Shown one piece after another: positions 19,845 to 29,420 of a stretch of DNA of 64,000 nt (position 1 is the stretch's first letter; every line of letters starts with the position of its first letter). This stretch comes from Vibrio tetraodonis (GTDB taxonomy: Bacteria; Pseudomonadota; Gammaproteobacteria; Enterobacterales; Vibrionaceae). The notes below the pieces were generated by a model, which saw only the letters and a list, made by a program, of their open reading frames with translations, was not told the origin of the DNA and searched no databases. The stretch lies in the NCBI RefSeq assembly GCF_003350295.1, contig NZ_QLYY01000018.1, positions 93,241 to 157,240 on the forward strand, read 5' to 3'. Position numbers and translations under genes: made by a program.

Positions 19845-20420
19845 TTAATGAATAGTCGGGGCCTTTTGTTTCTCAGGTTTCTGACCAAACTCAGCATGTA
19901 TGGTTAATACACAAACCTTGATGTGTTCGATCACTTGCTCAAGCAATTGCGCTTGTTCTTCAAGATCATCGTCTTCGTCAATACCTAATTTGGCTATTTC
20001 TTCTAAGTCTGCCAACGCCTCTTTGGTGTCCTTGGATGCTTGCCTAAGTTCAGCGCCAACTAAACCAAGTCCAGAAATGTAGTGATTAACCCATTCGGCA
20101 ACACCATCCGCCATATCAAATAAGCTAGCGCTCGCCTCTTCATCGGGTAGCAAGATTGAGATATTCATGGCGGAGCTTGTAAACTCAGCAACGGTCACGT
20201 CTAATGTGGTTTGAGCTAGTTGCAGTGGTTTAGCAGGCCATCCCATGCCATCATTGGTGTAGTCAAAAATCATCGGCTGCCAACTTTTGTCTGTTAGGCT
20301 CAAACCACCACTTAACATACCAGCCAGTAATCCGTGTAACTCAGCAGGATTGACCGCTAAACCAGCGGTTTGAAGTTCACTTGCTAGGGTCAAATAGGCT
20401 GGCAACTTATGTTCGCTCAT
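19845..20420 (-). CDS. ygfB: YgfB/YecA (UPF0149) family protein
   Basis: 191-residue acidic helical protein of the UPF0149 family, typically the first gene of the ubi operon. It has the family pattern [12 protein letters not shown] near residue 30 and [15 protein letters not shown] near residue 120, and an acidic helix [16 protein letters not shown]. In Pseudomonas YgfB affects AmpC regulation; no clear role is settled for enterics or vibrios. Start at ATG 20420 with GGA upstream. Divergent from zapA. Confidence 0.9.
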   Translation of the reverse strand: MSEHKLPAYLTLASELQTAGLAVNPAELHGLLAGMLSGGLSLTDKSWQPMIFDYTNDGMGWPAKPLQLAQTTLDVTVAEFTSSAMNISILLPDEEASASLFDMADGVAEWVNHYISGLGLVGAELRQASKDTKEALADLEEIAKLGIDEDDDLEEQAQLLEQVIEHIKVCVLTIHAEFGQKPEKQKAPTIH

Positions 20421-20656
20421 ACAAGCATCCCAAAAATAAGTAAATAATACCGATTCTAGCATTTACTTGAGGGAGCGAAAACGAACGATTAGCCGATTGT
20501 GAGTGGCTTTTATACAATTTGGTTAATTAGTGTAGTTTTGCATGGGAATTTATACTGTCGAGAGGGAAAAGCTTGAATCTTAACAAGCCTTTTTCTATAG
20601 TTTCTTCCTTGGTGATCATCTACATATCACACCCAACTAACGTATTCAGGGTCGCT

Positions 20657-20965
20657 ATGAGTAATCAAGCAGTTGAAGTTGAAATTTTAGGTAAATTAAC
20701 TCGAGTAAACTGCCCTGCTGGGCAAGAGGAGTCGCTACGTAATGCGGCTCAGCAACTTGATGAACGTCTAAAAGATATGACTTCTAAGACAAAAATCACC
20801 AATGAAGTACAATTACTCACCTTTGTCGCATTGAACGTCTGTCATGAATTGGAAAGCCGTGATACATTAGAAGTAGAGCAAAAAAAAACGCTCGACAATA
20901 AGTTGGAACAATTAACCACCTTATTAAGTGATGCGCTCGGCCAAGTAAAGCTGGAACAGCAATAA
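20657..20965 (+). CDS. zapA: Cell division protein ZapA
   Basis: Cross-links FtsZ protofilaments at the Z ring. The 102-residue protein has the ZapA N-terminal domain (VEVEILGKLTRVNCPAGQEESLRNAAQQLDERL) and a C-terminal coiled coil (ESRDTLEVEQKKTLDNKLEQL). Start at ATG 20657 with AGGG 6 bases upstream; the frame is open 28 codons further but that part is not ZapA-like. Followed by 6S RNA, as in E. coli. Confidence 0.95.
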   Translation: MSNQAVEVEILGKLTRVNCPAGQEESLRNAAQQLDERLKDMTSKTKITNEVQLLTFVALNVCHELESRDTLEVEQKKTLDNKLEQLTTLLSDALGQVKLEQQ

Positions 20966-20986
20966 GCTTTTGGGCCAACAATAAGA

Positions 20987-21172
20987 ATTTACCCTGGAGT
21001 GTTCGTTAGGGGATTAAGTCCCTGAGCCGATAAGCAATACTTAAGGGTTGGCACTTGATAGCTATTGAGCAAGCTCGGCTTGAACCGAGAAGCCTACGGT
21101 TACCATTGCCGATCCGCCTTGAACCTGCTGGTTCAAGGGTCCCAAATCTCCAACGGCACTCTGGGGTACCCT
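20987..21172 (+). ncRNA. ssrS: 6S RNA
   Basis: Regulatory RNA that mimics an open promoter and sequesters the sigma-70 holoenzyme in stationary phase. Recognised from segments shared with E. coli 6S: GTCCCTGAGCCGATA, GAGCAAGCTCGG, ACCGAGAAGCCT, CCTTGAACCTGCTGGTTCAAGGGT. The ends close: ACCCTGGAGTG (20991-21001) pairs with CACTCTGGGGT (21157-21167). About 185 bases, the usual length. It sits between zapA and fau (ygfA), the conserved location; fau is probably read from the same transcript. Exact ends are estimated. Confidence 0.95.
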
Positions 21173-21197
21173 ACATCTCTTCACCAGTGGCATTCTT

Positions 21198-21785
21198 ATG
21201 ACTCTTTCGCGGCAGGACTACCGAAAACTCATCCGTCAAAAACGCAATCAATTGAATCCAGATGAGCAAAGTCAAGCTACCATCGCATTAACAAGGCATT
21301 TCCTCAGTTTATCTGAACTTGAACAAGCTCAGCATATTGCCCTGTACCTGTCTGCCGATGGTGAAGTCGGAACCTCTCTTCTTATTCAAGAGCTTCAAAG
21401 GCTCGGAAAAGAGGTTTATCTTCCAGTCATTCATCCTTTTTCAGCTGGCCACCTATTATTTCTTAGCTATGACGAGAATACGTCCTTGGTCTCTAACCGC
21501 TATAACATCTCAGAGCCTAAGCTTGAAAAAGACAAAATAATACCGGTTGAGCAGCTAGATATTATCTGCACACCGTTAGTGGCCTTTGATAAACATGGCC
21601 ATCGCCTTGGTATGGGTGGGGGTTACTATGATCGTACTTTAGAGCCTTGGTTTCACTCTCAATCTGGGCCAAAACCAATCGGTCTTGCTCATAGTTGTCA
21701 AGAAGTTGAACAACTGCCCGTTGAGTCATGGGATGTGCCTTTACCCAAAATCCTTACCCCTAAACAGATCTGGGATTGGGAATAG
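21198..21785 (+). CDS. fau: 5-formyltetrahydrofolate cyclo-ligase
   Basis: Converts 5-formyl-THF to 5,10-methenyl-THF with ATP. The 195-residue protein carries the N-terminal helix RQDYRKLIRQKRNQL, the ATP-site motif LGMGGGYYDRTLE and the C-terminal PVESWDVPLPKILTP. It follows 6S RNA by 25 bases (the gene is ygfA in E. coli, where it shares the 6S transcript). No clear Shine-Dalgarno is seen before the ATG. Confidence 0.95.
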   Translation: MTLSRQDYRKLIRQKRNQLNPDEQSQATIALTRHFLSLSELEQAQHIALYLSADGEVGTSLLIQELQRLGKEVYLPVIHPFSAGHLLFLSYDENTSLVSNRYNISEPKLEKDKIIPVEQLDIICTPLVAFDKHGHRLGMGGGYYDRTLEPWFHSQSGPKPIGLAHSCQEVEQLPVESWDVPLPKILTPKQIWDWE

Positions 21786-21805
21786 TCTCAGATTGGATAT
21801 ATAAT
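21776..21805 (+). promoter_or_regulatory. Candidate sigma-70 promoter of rpiA
   Basis: TTGGGA (21776-21781), 18-base spacer, perfect TATAAT (21800-21805), 44 bases before the rpiA ATG. The -35 overlaps the end of fau. Confidence 0.6.
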
Positions 21806-21848
21806 CGCGCTCCAGACGCATAATTTAAACCCAGTTTAGGAGACGGGC

Positions 21849-22505
21849 ATGACGCAAGATGAAATGAAAAAGGAAGCCGGTTGGGCAGCACTTAAGTACG
21901 TAGAAAAAGGCAGCATAGTTGGTGTAGGTACGGGCTCAACAGTCAATCACTTCATCGATGCCCTAGGCAGTATCAAAGACGACATCAAAGGCGCAGTATC
22001 TAGCTCTGAAGCCTCCACTGAAAAGCTTAAAGCCCTAGGCATTGAAATCTTTGACTGCAATGATGTTTCCTACTTGGATGTCTATGTAGACGGCGCTGAT
22101 GAAATCAATCCATCACGCGAGATGATCAAAGGTGGCGGCGCCGCTCTGACCAGAGAGAAAATTGTTGCTGCTATCTCAAATAAATTTGTCTGTATCGTCG
22201 ATGGCAGCAAAGCGGTCGAGGTTCTAGGGGAGTTTCCACTTCCTGTAGAAGTTATCCCTATGGCGCGTTCCTACGTGGCTCGTCAACTGGTTAAGCTTGG
22301 GGGCGATCCTGTTTATCGAGAAGGGGTAACAACAGATAACGGCAACGTCATTTTAGATGTACATGGCCTTCGCATTACCAATGCGAAACAATTCGAAAAC
22401 GACGTTAATGCCATTGCAGGCGTTGTCACGGTCGGCTTGTTCGCTCATCGTGGAGCAGATGTTGTGATAACAGGGACCCCACAAGGTGCCAAAATCGAAA
22501 GTTAG
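21849..22505 (+). CDS. rpiA: Ribose-5-phosphate isomerase A
   Basis: Interconverts ribose 5-phosphate and ribulose 5-phosphate in the non-oxidative pentose phosphate pathway. The 218 residues show [22 protein letters not shown], the catalytic DGADEINP, and [14 protein letters not shown]. Good AGGAG Shine-Dalgarno. Placed between fau and serA as in E. coli. Confidence 0.98.
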   Translation: MTQDEMKKEAGWAALKYVEKGSIVGVGTGSTVNHFIDALGSIKDDIKGAVSSSEASTEKLKALGIEIFDCNDVSYLDVYVDGADEINPSREMIKGGGAALTREKIVAAISNKFVCIVDGSKAVEVLGEFPLPVEVIPMARSYVARQLVKLGGDPVYREGVTTDNGNVILDVHGLRITNAKQFENDVNAIAGVVTVGLFAHRGADVVITGTPQGAKIES

Positions 22506-22533
22506 TTTTCATAATTTCAGACACTTCATCGCA

Positions 22534-22560
22534 AACAGCACCATTAGGTGCTGTTTTTTT
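22534..22560 (+). terminator. Terminator after rpiA
   Basis: AACAGCACC-ATTA-GGTGCTGTT followed by TTTTT; a perfect 9-base stem. Confidence 0.9.
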
Positions 22561-22650
22561 CATTTATCTTATTAAAAATTATTCCATATACTTTTATTTT
22601 CTTACCCAAAGCTAAATTTTTTTGTTAATTTAATGAGCAGAAGATGCGCA

Positions 22651-22666
22651 ACGAAAACGTTTGCGC
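22651..22666 (-). promoter_or_regulatory. PurR box upstream of serA
   Basis: Read on the minus strand this is GCGCAAACGTTTTCGT, matching the E. coli PurR consensus ACGCAAACGTTTTCGT at 15 of 16 positions. It lies 94 bases before serA and downstream of the rpiA terminator, so serA is the only likely target. Serine supplies glycine and one-carbon units for purine synthesis, so control by PurR would make sense. This is a prediction from the motif. Confidence 0.65.
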
Positions 22667-22759
22667 CAATAAAAAAACTCAAGTAATGTTGGCTTTAATA
22701 CAGTTACAAGACTTGTGCACAGCTTAAGCCCCCAAATTTAATTTTTAAGGACGAACACT

Positions 22760-23989
22760 ATGGCCAGAGTTTCACTGGAAAAAGATAAGATTAAGATTCT
22801 ACTTCTTGAAGGGCTTCATCCTTCTTCCGTTGAAGTATTACAAGCTGCGGGTTACACCAATATCGAATTTCACAAAGGCTCTCTTTCAGAAGAGGCCCTC
22901 CTTGATGCGGTAAAAGATGTGCACTTTATTGGTATCCGTTCACGCACAAACTTATCACAAGCCGTTATTGATGCGGCTGAAAAGTTAGTGGCCATAGGCT
23001 GTTTTTGCATCGGCACCAATCAGGTTGATCTCGGCGCTGCCGCAGCGAGAGGGATCCCTGTTTTTAATGCACCTTTTTCAAACACGAGGAGTGTTGCTGA
23101 ATTAGTGCTTGGACAAGTATTACTTCTACTGCGAGGCATTCCAGAAAAAAATGCACTGGCTCATCGCGGAGTATGGAAGAAAAGCGCTGAAAATTCTTAC
23201 GAAGCAAGAGGAAAAAGGCTCGGGATCATAGGTTATGGTCATATAGGTACTCAACTTGGCATCATAGCTGAAAACCTAGGTATGAGAGTGTACTTTTACG
23301 ATATCGAAAACAAACTATCCCTTGGTAACGCCACCCAAGTACACACCATGGCTGAGCTCCTCAATAAATGCGACATCATTTCTTTGCATGTACCAGAAAC
23401 AGCAGGAACCAAGAATATGATGGGCGCAGAGCAGTTTGAACTAATGAAACCTGGCGCTATCTTTATCAACGCTGCTCGTGGCACTGTGGTCGATATACCT
23501 GCTTTATGTCAGGCCATGGAGTCTGGGCATTTATCAGGTGCTGCCATTGACGTATTCCCAACAGAGCCAAAAACCAACGCTGATCCTTTTGAGTCTCCAC
23601 TGCAAACGTTTGATAACGTCATTTTAACGCCTCATGTTGGCGGCTCCACTCAGGAAGCACAAGAAAACATTGGCGTTGAAGTCGCGGGTAAGCTCGCAAA
23701 ATATTCGGATAATGGTTCAACGCTATCGAGTGTTAACTTCCCTGAAGTGTCCTTGCCAGAGCACCGTGATTGCTCTCGCTTACTGCACATTCATAAAAAC
23801 CGCCCTGGTATTTTGACCCAAATTAACACAATCTTCGCTGAAGAAGGGATCAATATTGCAGGTCAGTATTTACAAACTCATGCTGATATTGGCTATGTGG
23901 TTATCGATGTAGAAAGCGATCGTTCTGAAGAAGCGTTGAAAAAGCTCAAGAGTATTGAAGGCACCATTCGCGCTCGTATTCTGCATTAA
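22760..23989 (+). CDS. serA: D-3-phosphoglycerate dehydrogenase
   Basis: NAD-dependent first step of serine synthesis. The 409 residues include the substrate domain (GIRSRTNLSQAVIDAA), the NAD fold (LGIIGYGHIGTQLG), the catalytic Arg (NAARGTVVDI), Glu and His (DVFPTEP, LTPHVGGSTQEAQENIG) and a C-terminal ACT domain (HIHKNRPGILTQINTIFAEEGINI) that binds serine for feedback inhibition. Length is like E. coli SerA (410). Confidence 0.98.
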   Translation: MARVSLEKDKIKILLLEGLHPSSVEVLQAAGYTNIEFHKGSLSEEALLDAVKDVHFIGIRSRTNLSQAVIDAAEKLVAIGCFCIGTNQVDLGAAAARGIPVFNAPFSNTRSVAELVLGQVLLLLRGIPEKNALAHRGVWKKSAENSYEARGKRLGIIGYGHIGTQLGIIAENLGMRVYFYDIENKLSLGNATQVHTMAELLNKCDIISLHVPETAGTKNMMGAEQFELMKPGAIFINAARGTVVDIPALCQAMESGHLSGAAIDVFPTEPKTNADPFESPLQTFDNVILTPHVGGSTQEAQENIGVEVAGKLAKYSDNGSTLSSVNFPEVSLPEHRDCSRLLHIHKNRPGILTQINTIFAEEGINIAGQYLQTHADIGYVVIDVESDRSEEALKKLKSIEGTIRARILH

Positions 23990-23999
23990 CCTTCATTTG

Positions 24000-24031
24000 G
24001 TCGCCGTTTACCCAAAGCGGCGACTTTATTC
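24000..24031 (+). terminator. Probable terminator after serA
   Basis: GTCGCCG..TTT and AAAGCGGCGAC form a GC-rich stem with one bulged base and loop ACCC, followed by a broken T run (TTTATTCT). Confidence 0.7.
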
Positions 24032-24136
24032 TCTCCCTCATTCGTTTTCTTGATAAGCTCAAAATCTGCGCTTTACTGCACCCAGATCCAAGTTCTCCAG
24101 ATTAGATCACTCAATTTCATCAATATTTAACACTTA

Positions 24137-24199
24137 TGTAGTATTTATCACAGAAATCGCTTTTATTATTCATACAATTCCGAACACTTTCGAACGAAA
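24137..24199 (+). promoter_or_regulatory. Possible glpT operators (CRP-like and GlpR-like)
   Basis: Upstream of glpT, TGTAG-N6-TCACA (24137-24152) keeps the CRP spacing but only one half-site is perfect. TTTCGAACGAAA (24188-24199) is an inverted repeat with arms TTTCG/CGAAA, and CTCGTTC follows at 24210; TTCG-containing palindromes are typical of GlpR. Both are regulators of glpTQ in E. coli. Motif matches are weak to moderate. Confidence 0.3.
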
Positions 24200-24258
24200 T
24201 CATATTTGCTCGTTCTGTTTTCATTTTTATCACCATCGCACAAATATAATGAGGTCCT

Positions 24259-25617
24259 ATGTTTGGAGTTTTCAAACCTAAGGCGCATATCGATCGGCTC
24301 GCTTCAGGGCTAGTAGATAGCACTTATTCACGCTTACGTTGGCAACTTTTTATCGGCATTTTTGTTGGCTATGCTGGCTACTATTTAGTACGCAAAAACT
24401 TCAGTCTAGCTATGCCTTATCTGATTGAGCAAGGCTTTAGCCGAGGCGATCTTGGTGTCGCTTTAGCAGCTGTCTCTATCGCTTATGGTTTATCGAAATT
24501 CTTAATGGGTAGCGTGTCTGATCGCTCGAACCCGCGCTACTTTTTAAGTGGTGGCCTTTTGATGTCTGCACTGGTCATGTTCTGTTTTGGCTTTATGCCA
24601 TGGGCAACAGGCAGCATTACCGCCATGTTTATTTTGCTGTTTCTCAATGGTTGGTTCCAAGGTATGGGCTGGCCAGCCTGCGGTAGAACTATGGTTCACT
24701 GGTGGTCACGTAAAGAACGGGGCGAGATAGTCTCGGTGTGGAATGTGGCGCACAACGTAGGCGGCGGTCTGATTGGTCCTATGTTCCTACTTGGGCTTTG
24801 GGCTTTCAATGAAGATTGGAAAGCTGCATTCTATGTTCCAGCATTCTTTGCCGCACTCGTAGCGATTTTCATCTGGATGACGGTGCGAGATACTCCGCAA
24901 TCCTGTGGCCTGCCTCCTATCGAAGAATACAAAGACGACTATCCGGATGACTACAATAAGTCACATGAAAAAGAGATGACCGCCAAAGAAATCTTCTTTA
25001 AGTATGTATTCTCAAACAAACTGCTGTGGTCTATCGCGATTGCTAACGCCTTTGTCTATTTGATTCGCTACGGCGTATTGGACTGGGCACCAGTGTACTT
25101 AAAAGAAGCTAAAGAGTTTACCGTTGATAAATCCTCATGGGCCTACTTCCTTTACGAATGGGCAGGCATTCCCGGCACCTTATTGTGTGGCTGGATATCC
25201 GATAAGCTCTTCAAAGGCCGCCGCGCACCAGCGGGTATCTTATTTATGGTATTGGTCACCGTCGCAGTACTTGTTTACTGGTTTAATCCTGCAGGTAACC
25301 CTGCCATCGACATGGCTGCATTAGTTGCCATTGGTTTCCTAATCTATGGCCCTGTGATGCTAATCGGACTTTATGCTCTTGAACTCGCACCGAAAAAAGC
25401 TGCAGGAACAGCCGCAGGTCTTACAGGTTTATTTGGCTACTTAGGAGGTGCTGTCGCCGCAAATGCTGTGTTAGGCTACACCGTCGATCATTTTGGTTGG
25501 GATGGTGGCTTTATCATCTTGGTCGGCTCATGTATCACATCCATAGTGTGCCTCATTTACGCCTTCTTAGGTGAAAAGGCGCACCATGAACAAAAACAAA
25601 AAGCCGCGCTTGCTTAA
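24259..25617 (+). CDS. glpT: Glycerol-3-phosphate transporter GlpT
   Basis: Inner-membrane antiporter of the major facilitator superfamily that exchanges sn-glycerol 3-phosphate for phosphate. The 452 residues form twelve membrane segments with the substrate-binding arginine in [15 protein letters not shown], the MFS loop motif [30 protein letters not shown] and the second arginine in [15 protein letters not shown]. Very close to E. coli GlpT (452 residues). Followed by glpQ, which provides its substrate. Confidence 0.97.
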   Translation: MFGVFKPKAHIDRLASGLVDSTYSRLRWQLFIGIFVGYAGYYLVRKNFSLAMPYLIEQGFSRGDLGVALAAVSIAYGLSKFLMGSVSDRSNPRYFLSGGLLMSALVMFCFGFMPWATGSITAMFILLFLNGWFQGMGWPACGRTMVHWWSRKERGEIVSVWNVAHNVGGGLIGPMFLLGLWAFNEDWKAAFYVPAFFAALVAIFIWMTVRDTPQSCGLPPIEEYKDDYPDDYNKSHEKEMTAKEIFFKYVFSNKLLWSIAIANAFVYLIRYGVLDWAPVYLKEAKEFTVDKSSWAYFLYEWAGIPGTLLCGWISDKLFKGRRAPAGILFMVLVTVAVLVYWFNPAGNPAIDMAALVAIGFLIYGPVMLIGLYALELAPKKAAGTAAGLTGLFGYLGGAVAANAVLGYTVDHFGWDGGFIILVGSCITSIVCLIYAFLGEKAHHEQKQKAALA

Positions 25618-25626
25618 ATCACGATG

Positions 25627-25653
25627 AAAGGCAGCTTAGCTGCCTTTGTTTTT
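25627..25653 (+). terminator. Terminator between glpT and glpQ
   Basis: AAAGGCAGC-TTA-GCTGCCTTT followed by GTTTTT. A perfect 9-base stem inside the glpT-glpQ gap, ending 16 bases before the glpQ ATG; probably attenuates glpQ relative to glpT. Confidence 0.8.
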
Positions 25654-25669
25654 ATCAAGGACAACAACA

Positions 25670-26725
25670 ATGAAAACCCTTTCTCTTACAACAACCTTTT
25701 TAGCACTAAGCTTATCCGCTGGCGCTATAGCCAAGCCTCTTGTTATTGCCCACCGTGGCGCTTCTGGTTACTTACCAGAGCACACGTTAGAAGCAAAAGC
25801 CTTGGCCTATGCGATGAAACCTGACTATATAGAACAAGACGTCGTCATGACCAAAGACGACCAACTGGTTGTTCTGCACGACCATTATCTAGACAGAGTG
25901 ACAGACGTGGCAGAGCGCTTCCCAGACAGAGCGCGCAAAGATGGACGTTACTACGCGATTGACTTTACCCTGGCAGAGATCAAAGTACTTAGAGTTACTG
26001 AAGGGTTTAACATTGATGACAACGGTAACAAGGTAGCTGGCTACCCGACGCGTTTCCCGATGTGGAAATCAGACTTTAGCGTACCAACACTAGCCGAAGA
26101 AATTGAACTTATTCAAGGCCTTAACAAATCACTTGGCTACGATATCGGTATTTACCCAGAGATCAAAGCGCCTTGGTTCCACCGCCATGAAGGTAAAGAC
26201 ATCTCCTCAGCAGTCCTTAAAGTGCTTAAGCAATATGGTTATGACGCTCAAGATGACAAAGTCTATTTGCAATGTTTTGACGCTAACGAGCTAAAACGTA
26301 TCAATGATGAACTGATGCCAAAAATGGGCATGGATCTCAAACTGGTTCAATTGATTGCTCACACTGATTGGAATGAAACCATGGTTTATCAGGGCGATAA
26401 AGCAACGCCTTACAGCTACGACTGGATGTTTAAACCCGGCGCCATGAAAGAAGTTGCCAAATACGCTGAGGGCATTGGCCCATGGAAACCTATGCTGGTA
26501 GATGATAAATCCACTAAAAATAACATCATCATCAAACCCTTGATGAAAGAAGCGAAAGACGCTGGGTTAGACGTTCACCCCTACACTTTCCGCGCCGATC
26601 CTGGTCGCATCCCTGCCTACACAGATAGCTTTGAAGGCATGATGGATATTTTCTACAACCAAGTAAAAGTCGATGGTTTATTCACTGACTTCCCAGATAA
26701 AGCAGTGAGCTTTTTAAACCAATAA
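25670..26725 (+). CDS. glpQ: Periplasmic glycerophosphodiester phosphodiesterase
   Basis: Hydrolyses glycerophosphodiesters from phospholipids to glycerol 3-phosphate for GlpT. The 351-residue precursor starts with a Sec signal peptide (MKTLSLTTTFLALSLSAGAIA, about 21 residues), then the GDPD motifs VIAHRGASGYLPEHTLEA, YIEQDVVMTKDDQLVVLHD and the GDPD insertion with Ca-binding acids. ATG 25670 has an AAGGA Shine-Dalgarno; an upstream TTG in the terminator is rejected. Confidence 0.96.
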   Translation: MKTLSLTTTFLALSLSAGAIAKPLVIAHRGASGYLPEHTLEAKALAYAMKPDYIEQDVVMTKDDQLVVLHDHYLDRVTDVAERFPDRARKDGRYYAIDFTLAEIKVLRVTEGFNIDDNGNKVAGYPTRFPMWKSDFSVPTLAEEIELIQGLNKSLGYDIGIYPEIKAPWFHRHEGKDISSAVLKVLKQYGYDAQDDKVYLQCFDANELKRINDELMPKMGMDLKLVQLIAHTDWNETMVYQGDKATPYSYDWMFKPGAMKEVAKYAEGIGPWKPMLVDDKSTKNNIIIKPLMKEAKDAGLDVHPYTFRADPGRIPAYTDSFEGMMDIFYNQVKVDGLFTDFPDKAVSFLNQ

Positions 26726-26731
26726 TAATAT

Positions 26732-26764
26732 AAAAAAAGCCTTAGTAATTTTACTAAGGCTTTT
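26732..26764. terminator. Bidirectional terminator glpQ / ilvH
   Basis: A7-GCCTTAGTAA-TT-TTACTAAGGC-TTTT: a 10-base inverted repeat with A and T runs on either side, between convergent genes. Confidence 0.9.
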
Positions 26765-26782
26765 CACTAAATGACCTATACT

Positions 26783-27277
26783 CTACGCTTTCAACGCCCT
26801 TTCACCGCGCGCAATACCGACTACGCCACTTCTTGCAACTTCAATCACCTCTGTTGCTTCAGAAATAGCTTGGATAAAAGCATCAAGTTTTTCGCTGGTG
26901 CCTGCTAACTGAACTGTGTATTGTGAAGCAGTGACATCAACAATCTGGCCGCGAAAAATATCGGCGGTACGTTTGACTTCTTCACGAGCTATACCGCTAG
27001 CTCTCACTTTAACCATCATAAGTTCGCGTTCAACATGGTCAAATTCCGTGACTTCCTGAACTTTTAATACATCAATAAGCTTGTTGAGCTGCTTTTGAAT
27101 CTGCTCTAACTGCATATCATCTGAAATCGTGGTGATGTTCAAGCGTGAAAGGGTTTCATCATCGGTCGGCGATACGGTTAAAGACTCAATGTTGTAGCCA
27201 CGCTGTGAGAACAGACCCACTACCCGAGATAACGCGCCCGGTTGGTTTTCCATTAGCAATGAAATAATATGCCTCAT
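26783..27277 (-). CDS. ilvH: Acetolactate synthase III small (regulatory) subunit
   Basis: Regulatory subunit that confers valine sensitivity on IlvI. The 164 residues start with the ACT domain (HIISLLMENQPGALSRVVGLFSQRGYNIESL) and continue into the C-terminal ALS_ss domain (LMMVKVRASG). Same length as in E. coli (163). One base separates it from ilvI. Confidence 0.97.
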   Translation of the reverse strand: MRHIISLLMENQPGALSRVVGLFSQRGYNIESLTVSPTDDETLSRLNITTISDDMQLEQIQKQLNKLIDVLKVQEVTEFDHVERELMMVKVRASGIAREEVKRTADIFRGQIVDVTASQYTVQLAGTSEKLDAFIQAISEATEVIEVARSGVVGIARGERALKA

Positions 27278-27278
27278 C

Positions 27279-29003
27279 TTAAGTTCTCTCCGTCTTGCTT
27301 AACCACATCTTGTCCATACCCTCGCCTTTGATCTGCATTGGATATACATGCTCAGTCTCATCAACATTGATATCAACAAATACCAGTTTGTCTTTCATCT
27401 CTAATGCTTGTTTGAGTCCTGACTCGAGTTGATCTGGCGTCTCGATTCGGATTCCTTCATGTCCATAGGCTTTAGCAATGGCGACAAAATCAGGCACAGA
27501 GCTCATATACGAGTTCGAGTGTCTGCCTTGGTAAACAATATCTTGCCACTGCTTAACCATACCTAGGAAGCGGTTGTTAAGATTAATGATCTTGACGGGA
27601 ATGTCATATTGCATTGCTGTAGACAGTTCCTGAATGTTCATCTGGATACTGCCATCTCCTGTCACCACCACCACTTCTTCTTCCGGTTTGGCAAATTTCA
27701 CCCCAAGACCTGCTGGAAAGCCAAAGCCCATGGTGCCAAGGCCTCCTGAGTTTATCCAGCGACGTGATTTATTGAACGGATAGTAAAGCGCAGCAAACAT
27801 TTGGTGTTGACCAACATCAGAGGCCACATATGCATCACCATTGGTCAACTTATAGAGGGTTTCAATGACCTGCTGAGGTTTGATACGCTCAGAAGAAGTA
27901 TCATAAGACAAACAATTACGATCGCGCCAAGTTTGAATATCATCCCACCAGCTTTGTATGGCTTGATGATCGTTGACTGCGCCTTGTTCTTCGAGCAACG
28001 ACAGCATACTTGCTAAGACTTTTTCTGCTGAGCCAACAATTGGTAGATCAGCCTGCACATTCTTAGAAATCGAAGACGGATCGATATCTATGTGCATCAC
28101 TTTGGCATTGGGGCAGTACTTTTCTAGGTTATTGGTGGTTCTGTCGTCAAATCGTACTCCCACACCAAAAATAAGATCGGCGTTGTGCATGGCCATATTG
28201 GCTTCATAAAGCCCATGCATGCCCAACATACCAAGAGAGTTTTTATGCGTGCCAGGAAAAGCGCCAAGCCCCATGAGTGTGCTAACTACAGGTAGGTTCA
28301 GCTTCTCTGAGAGTTGCAAAAGGTATTCATCGGCTTGCGATATGACAGCTCCGCCGCCCACGTATAAAACCGGTTTTTTCGCGGCAAGCAGCGCTTTAAG
28401 ACCTTTTTTGATCTGGCCTTTATGCCCAGTCGTGGTCGGTTTATACGAGCGCATCGACAAGTTAGCAGGATACTCATAAGGCAGCTTATTATGGGGATTC
28501 ATAACGTCTTTGGGCAGATCAATGACCACAGGACCTGGGCGACCTGTTGTAGCGATGTAAAACGCTTTTTTCATGGTCTCTGGAATGTCTTTCGCCTCTT
28601 TAACCAAGAAGCTGTGCTTCACAATAGGTCGAGACACACCAACAATATCACACTCTTGGAACGCATCATTACCAATTAGGTTATTAGGCACATTACCTGA
28701 AATAACAATCATGGGTATCGAGTCCATGTAGGCGGTTGCGATACCTGTTACCGTATTGGTTGCACCTGGCCCTGAACATACAAGCACCACGCCTGGTTTA
28801 CCGGTAGCGCGCGTATAACCATCTGCCATGTGGGTCGCAGCTTGTTCATGGCGAACAAGCACGTGTTTGATTTGATCTGTCTTAGCGTGCAGAGCATCAT
28901 AAATATCCAGAACGGAACCACCAGGATAACCAAAGATTTGTTCCACACCTTCCTCGATCAGAGATTGAACAACCATCTCTGCACCGGACAACATTACTGC
29001 CAT
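27279..29003 (-). CDS. ilvI: Acetolactate synthase III large (catalytic) subunit
   Basis: ThDP/FAD enzyme that makes acetolactate or acetohydroxybutyrate in branched-chain amino acid synthesis. The 574 residues start [15 protein letters not shown], with [13 protein letters not shown] (ThDP Glu region nearby: [12 protein letters not shown]), the FAD region, and the ThDP/Mg motif [15 protein letters not shown]...NN. ATG 29003 has a perfect AGGAG Shine-Dalgarno 6 bases away; a longer frame opening with TTG at 29045 is rejected. Length equals E. coli IlvI. Confidence 0.97.
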   Translation of the reverse strand: MAVMLSGAEMVVQSLIEEGVEQIFGYPGGSVLDIYDALHAKTDQIKHVLVRHEQAATHMADGYTRATGKPGVVLVCSGPGATNTVTGIATAYMDSIPMIVISGNVPNNLIGNDAFQECDIVGVSRPIVKHSFLVKEAKDIPETMKKAFYIATTGRPGPVVIDLPKDVMNPHNKLPYEYPANLSMRSYKPTTTGHKGQIKKGLKALLAAKKPVLYVGGGAVISQADEYLLQLSEKLNLPVVSTLMGLGAFPGTHKNSLGMLGMHGLYEANMAMHNADLIFGVGVRFDDRTTNNLEKYCPNAKVMHIDIDPSSISKNVQADLPIVGSAEKVLASMLSLLEEQGAVNDHQAIQSWWDDIQTWRDRNCLSYDTSSERIKPQQVIETLYKLTNGDAYVASDVGQHQMFAALYYPFNKSRRWINSGGLGTMGFGFPAGLGVKFAKPEEEVVVVTGDGSIQMNIQELSTAMQYDIPVKIINLNNRFLGMVKQWQDIVYQGRHSNSYMSSVPDFVAIAKAYGHEGIRIETPDQLESGLKQALEMKDKLVFVDINVDETEHVYPMQIKGEGMDKMWLSKTERT

Positions 29004-29420
29004 ATTTTTCTCCTCGCCAACTCTCCTATTAATAAGGTCAATCAATAGGTGCTGGGTTTACATAGTCTAGGGCTTATTCGTAGCCTAATCGAAATACTTC
29101 CACTTTTCGGCTATGCCTTGCTGTGATGTAACACAAAACAAGTTCGAGCAACAAATGTAACGTTTTCTTAAACAATGATCTAATCAAATTTAGATCTCAC
29201 TTTAAACAAGATGCTACAGATTGAGGTATGGGCAGTGAATCAAGCTAATCACTTATCAGTATTCAGATAGTCATGTCAGACTTTAAGTATATTTAGACAA
29301 AAATTTTATATTTTACGCTTGAGTTAAACGAGTCCTTTAGTCTTGGGTAAGCAGATTTTTGTGAAATAAACGGATTATTCACTCCACTGGCAAAGCGTTC
29401 ACTTTATCCAACCACGTCTC
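29004..29420. other. Divergent gap ilvI / GT41 gene
   Basis: AT-rich 417 bases with no gene. It holds a perfect inverted repeat GATCTAA-N6-TTAGATC (29177-29196), both arms containing a Dam site, 174 bases before ilvI. In E. coli the ilvIH upstream region binds Lrp and is AT-rich; I see no leader peptide. Confidence 0.5.

Noticed and set aside
21065..21265. A 66-codon plus-strand frame in front of fau
   Set aside because: It runs through the 6S RNA and is an accident of that RNA.
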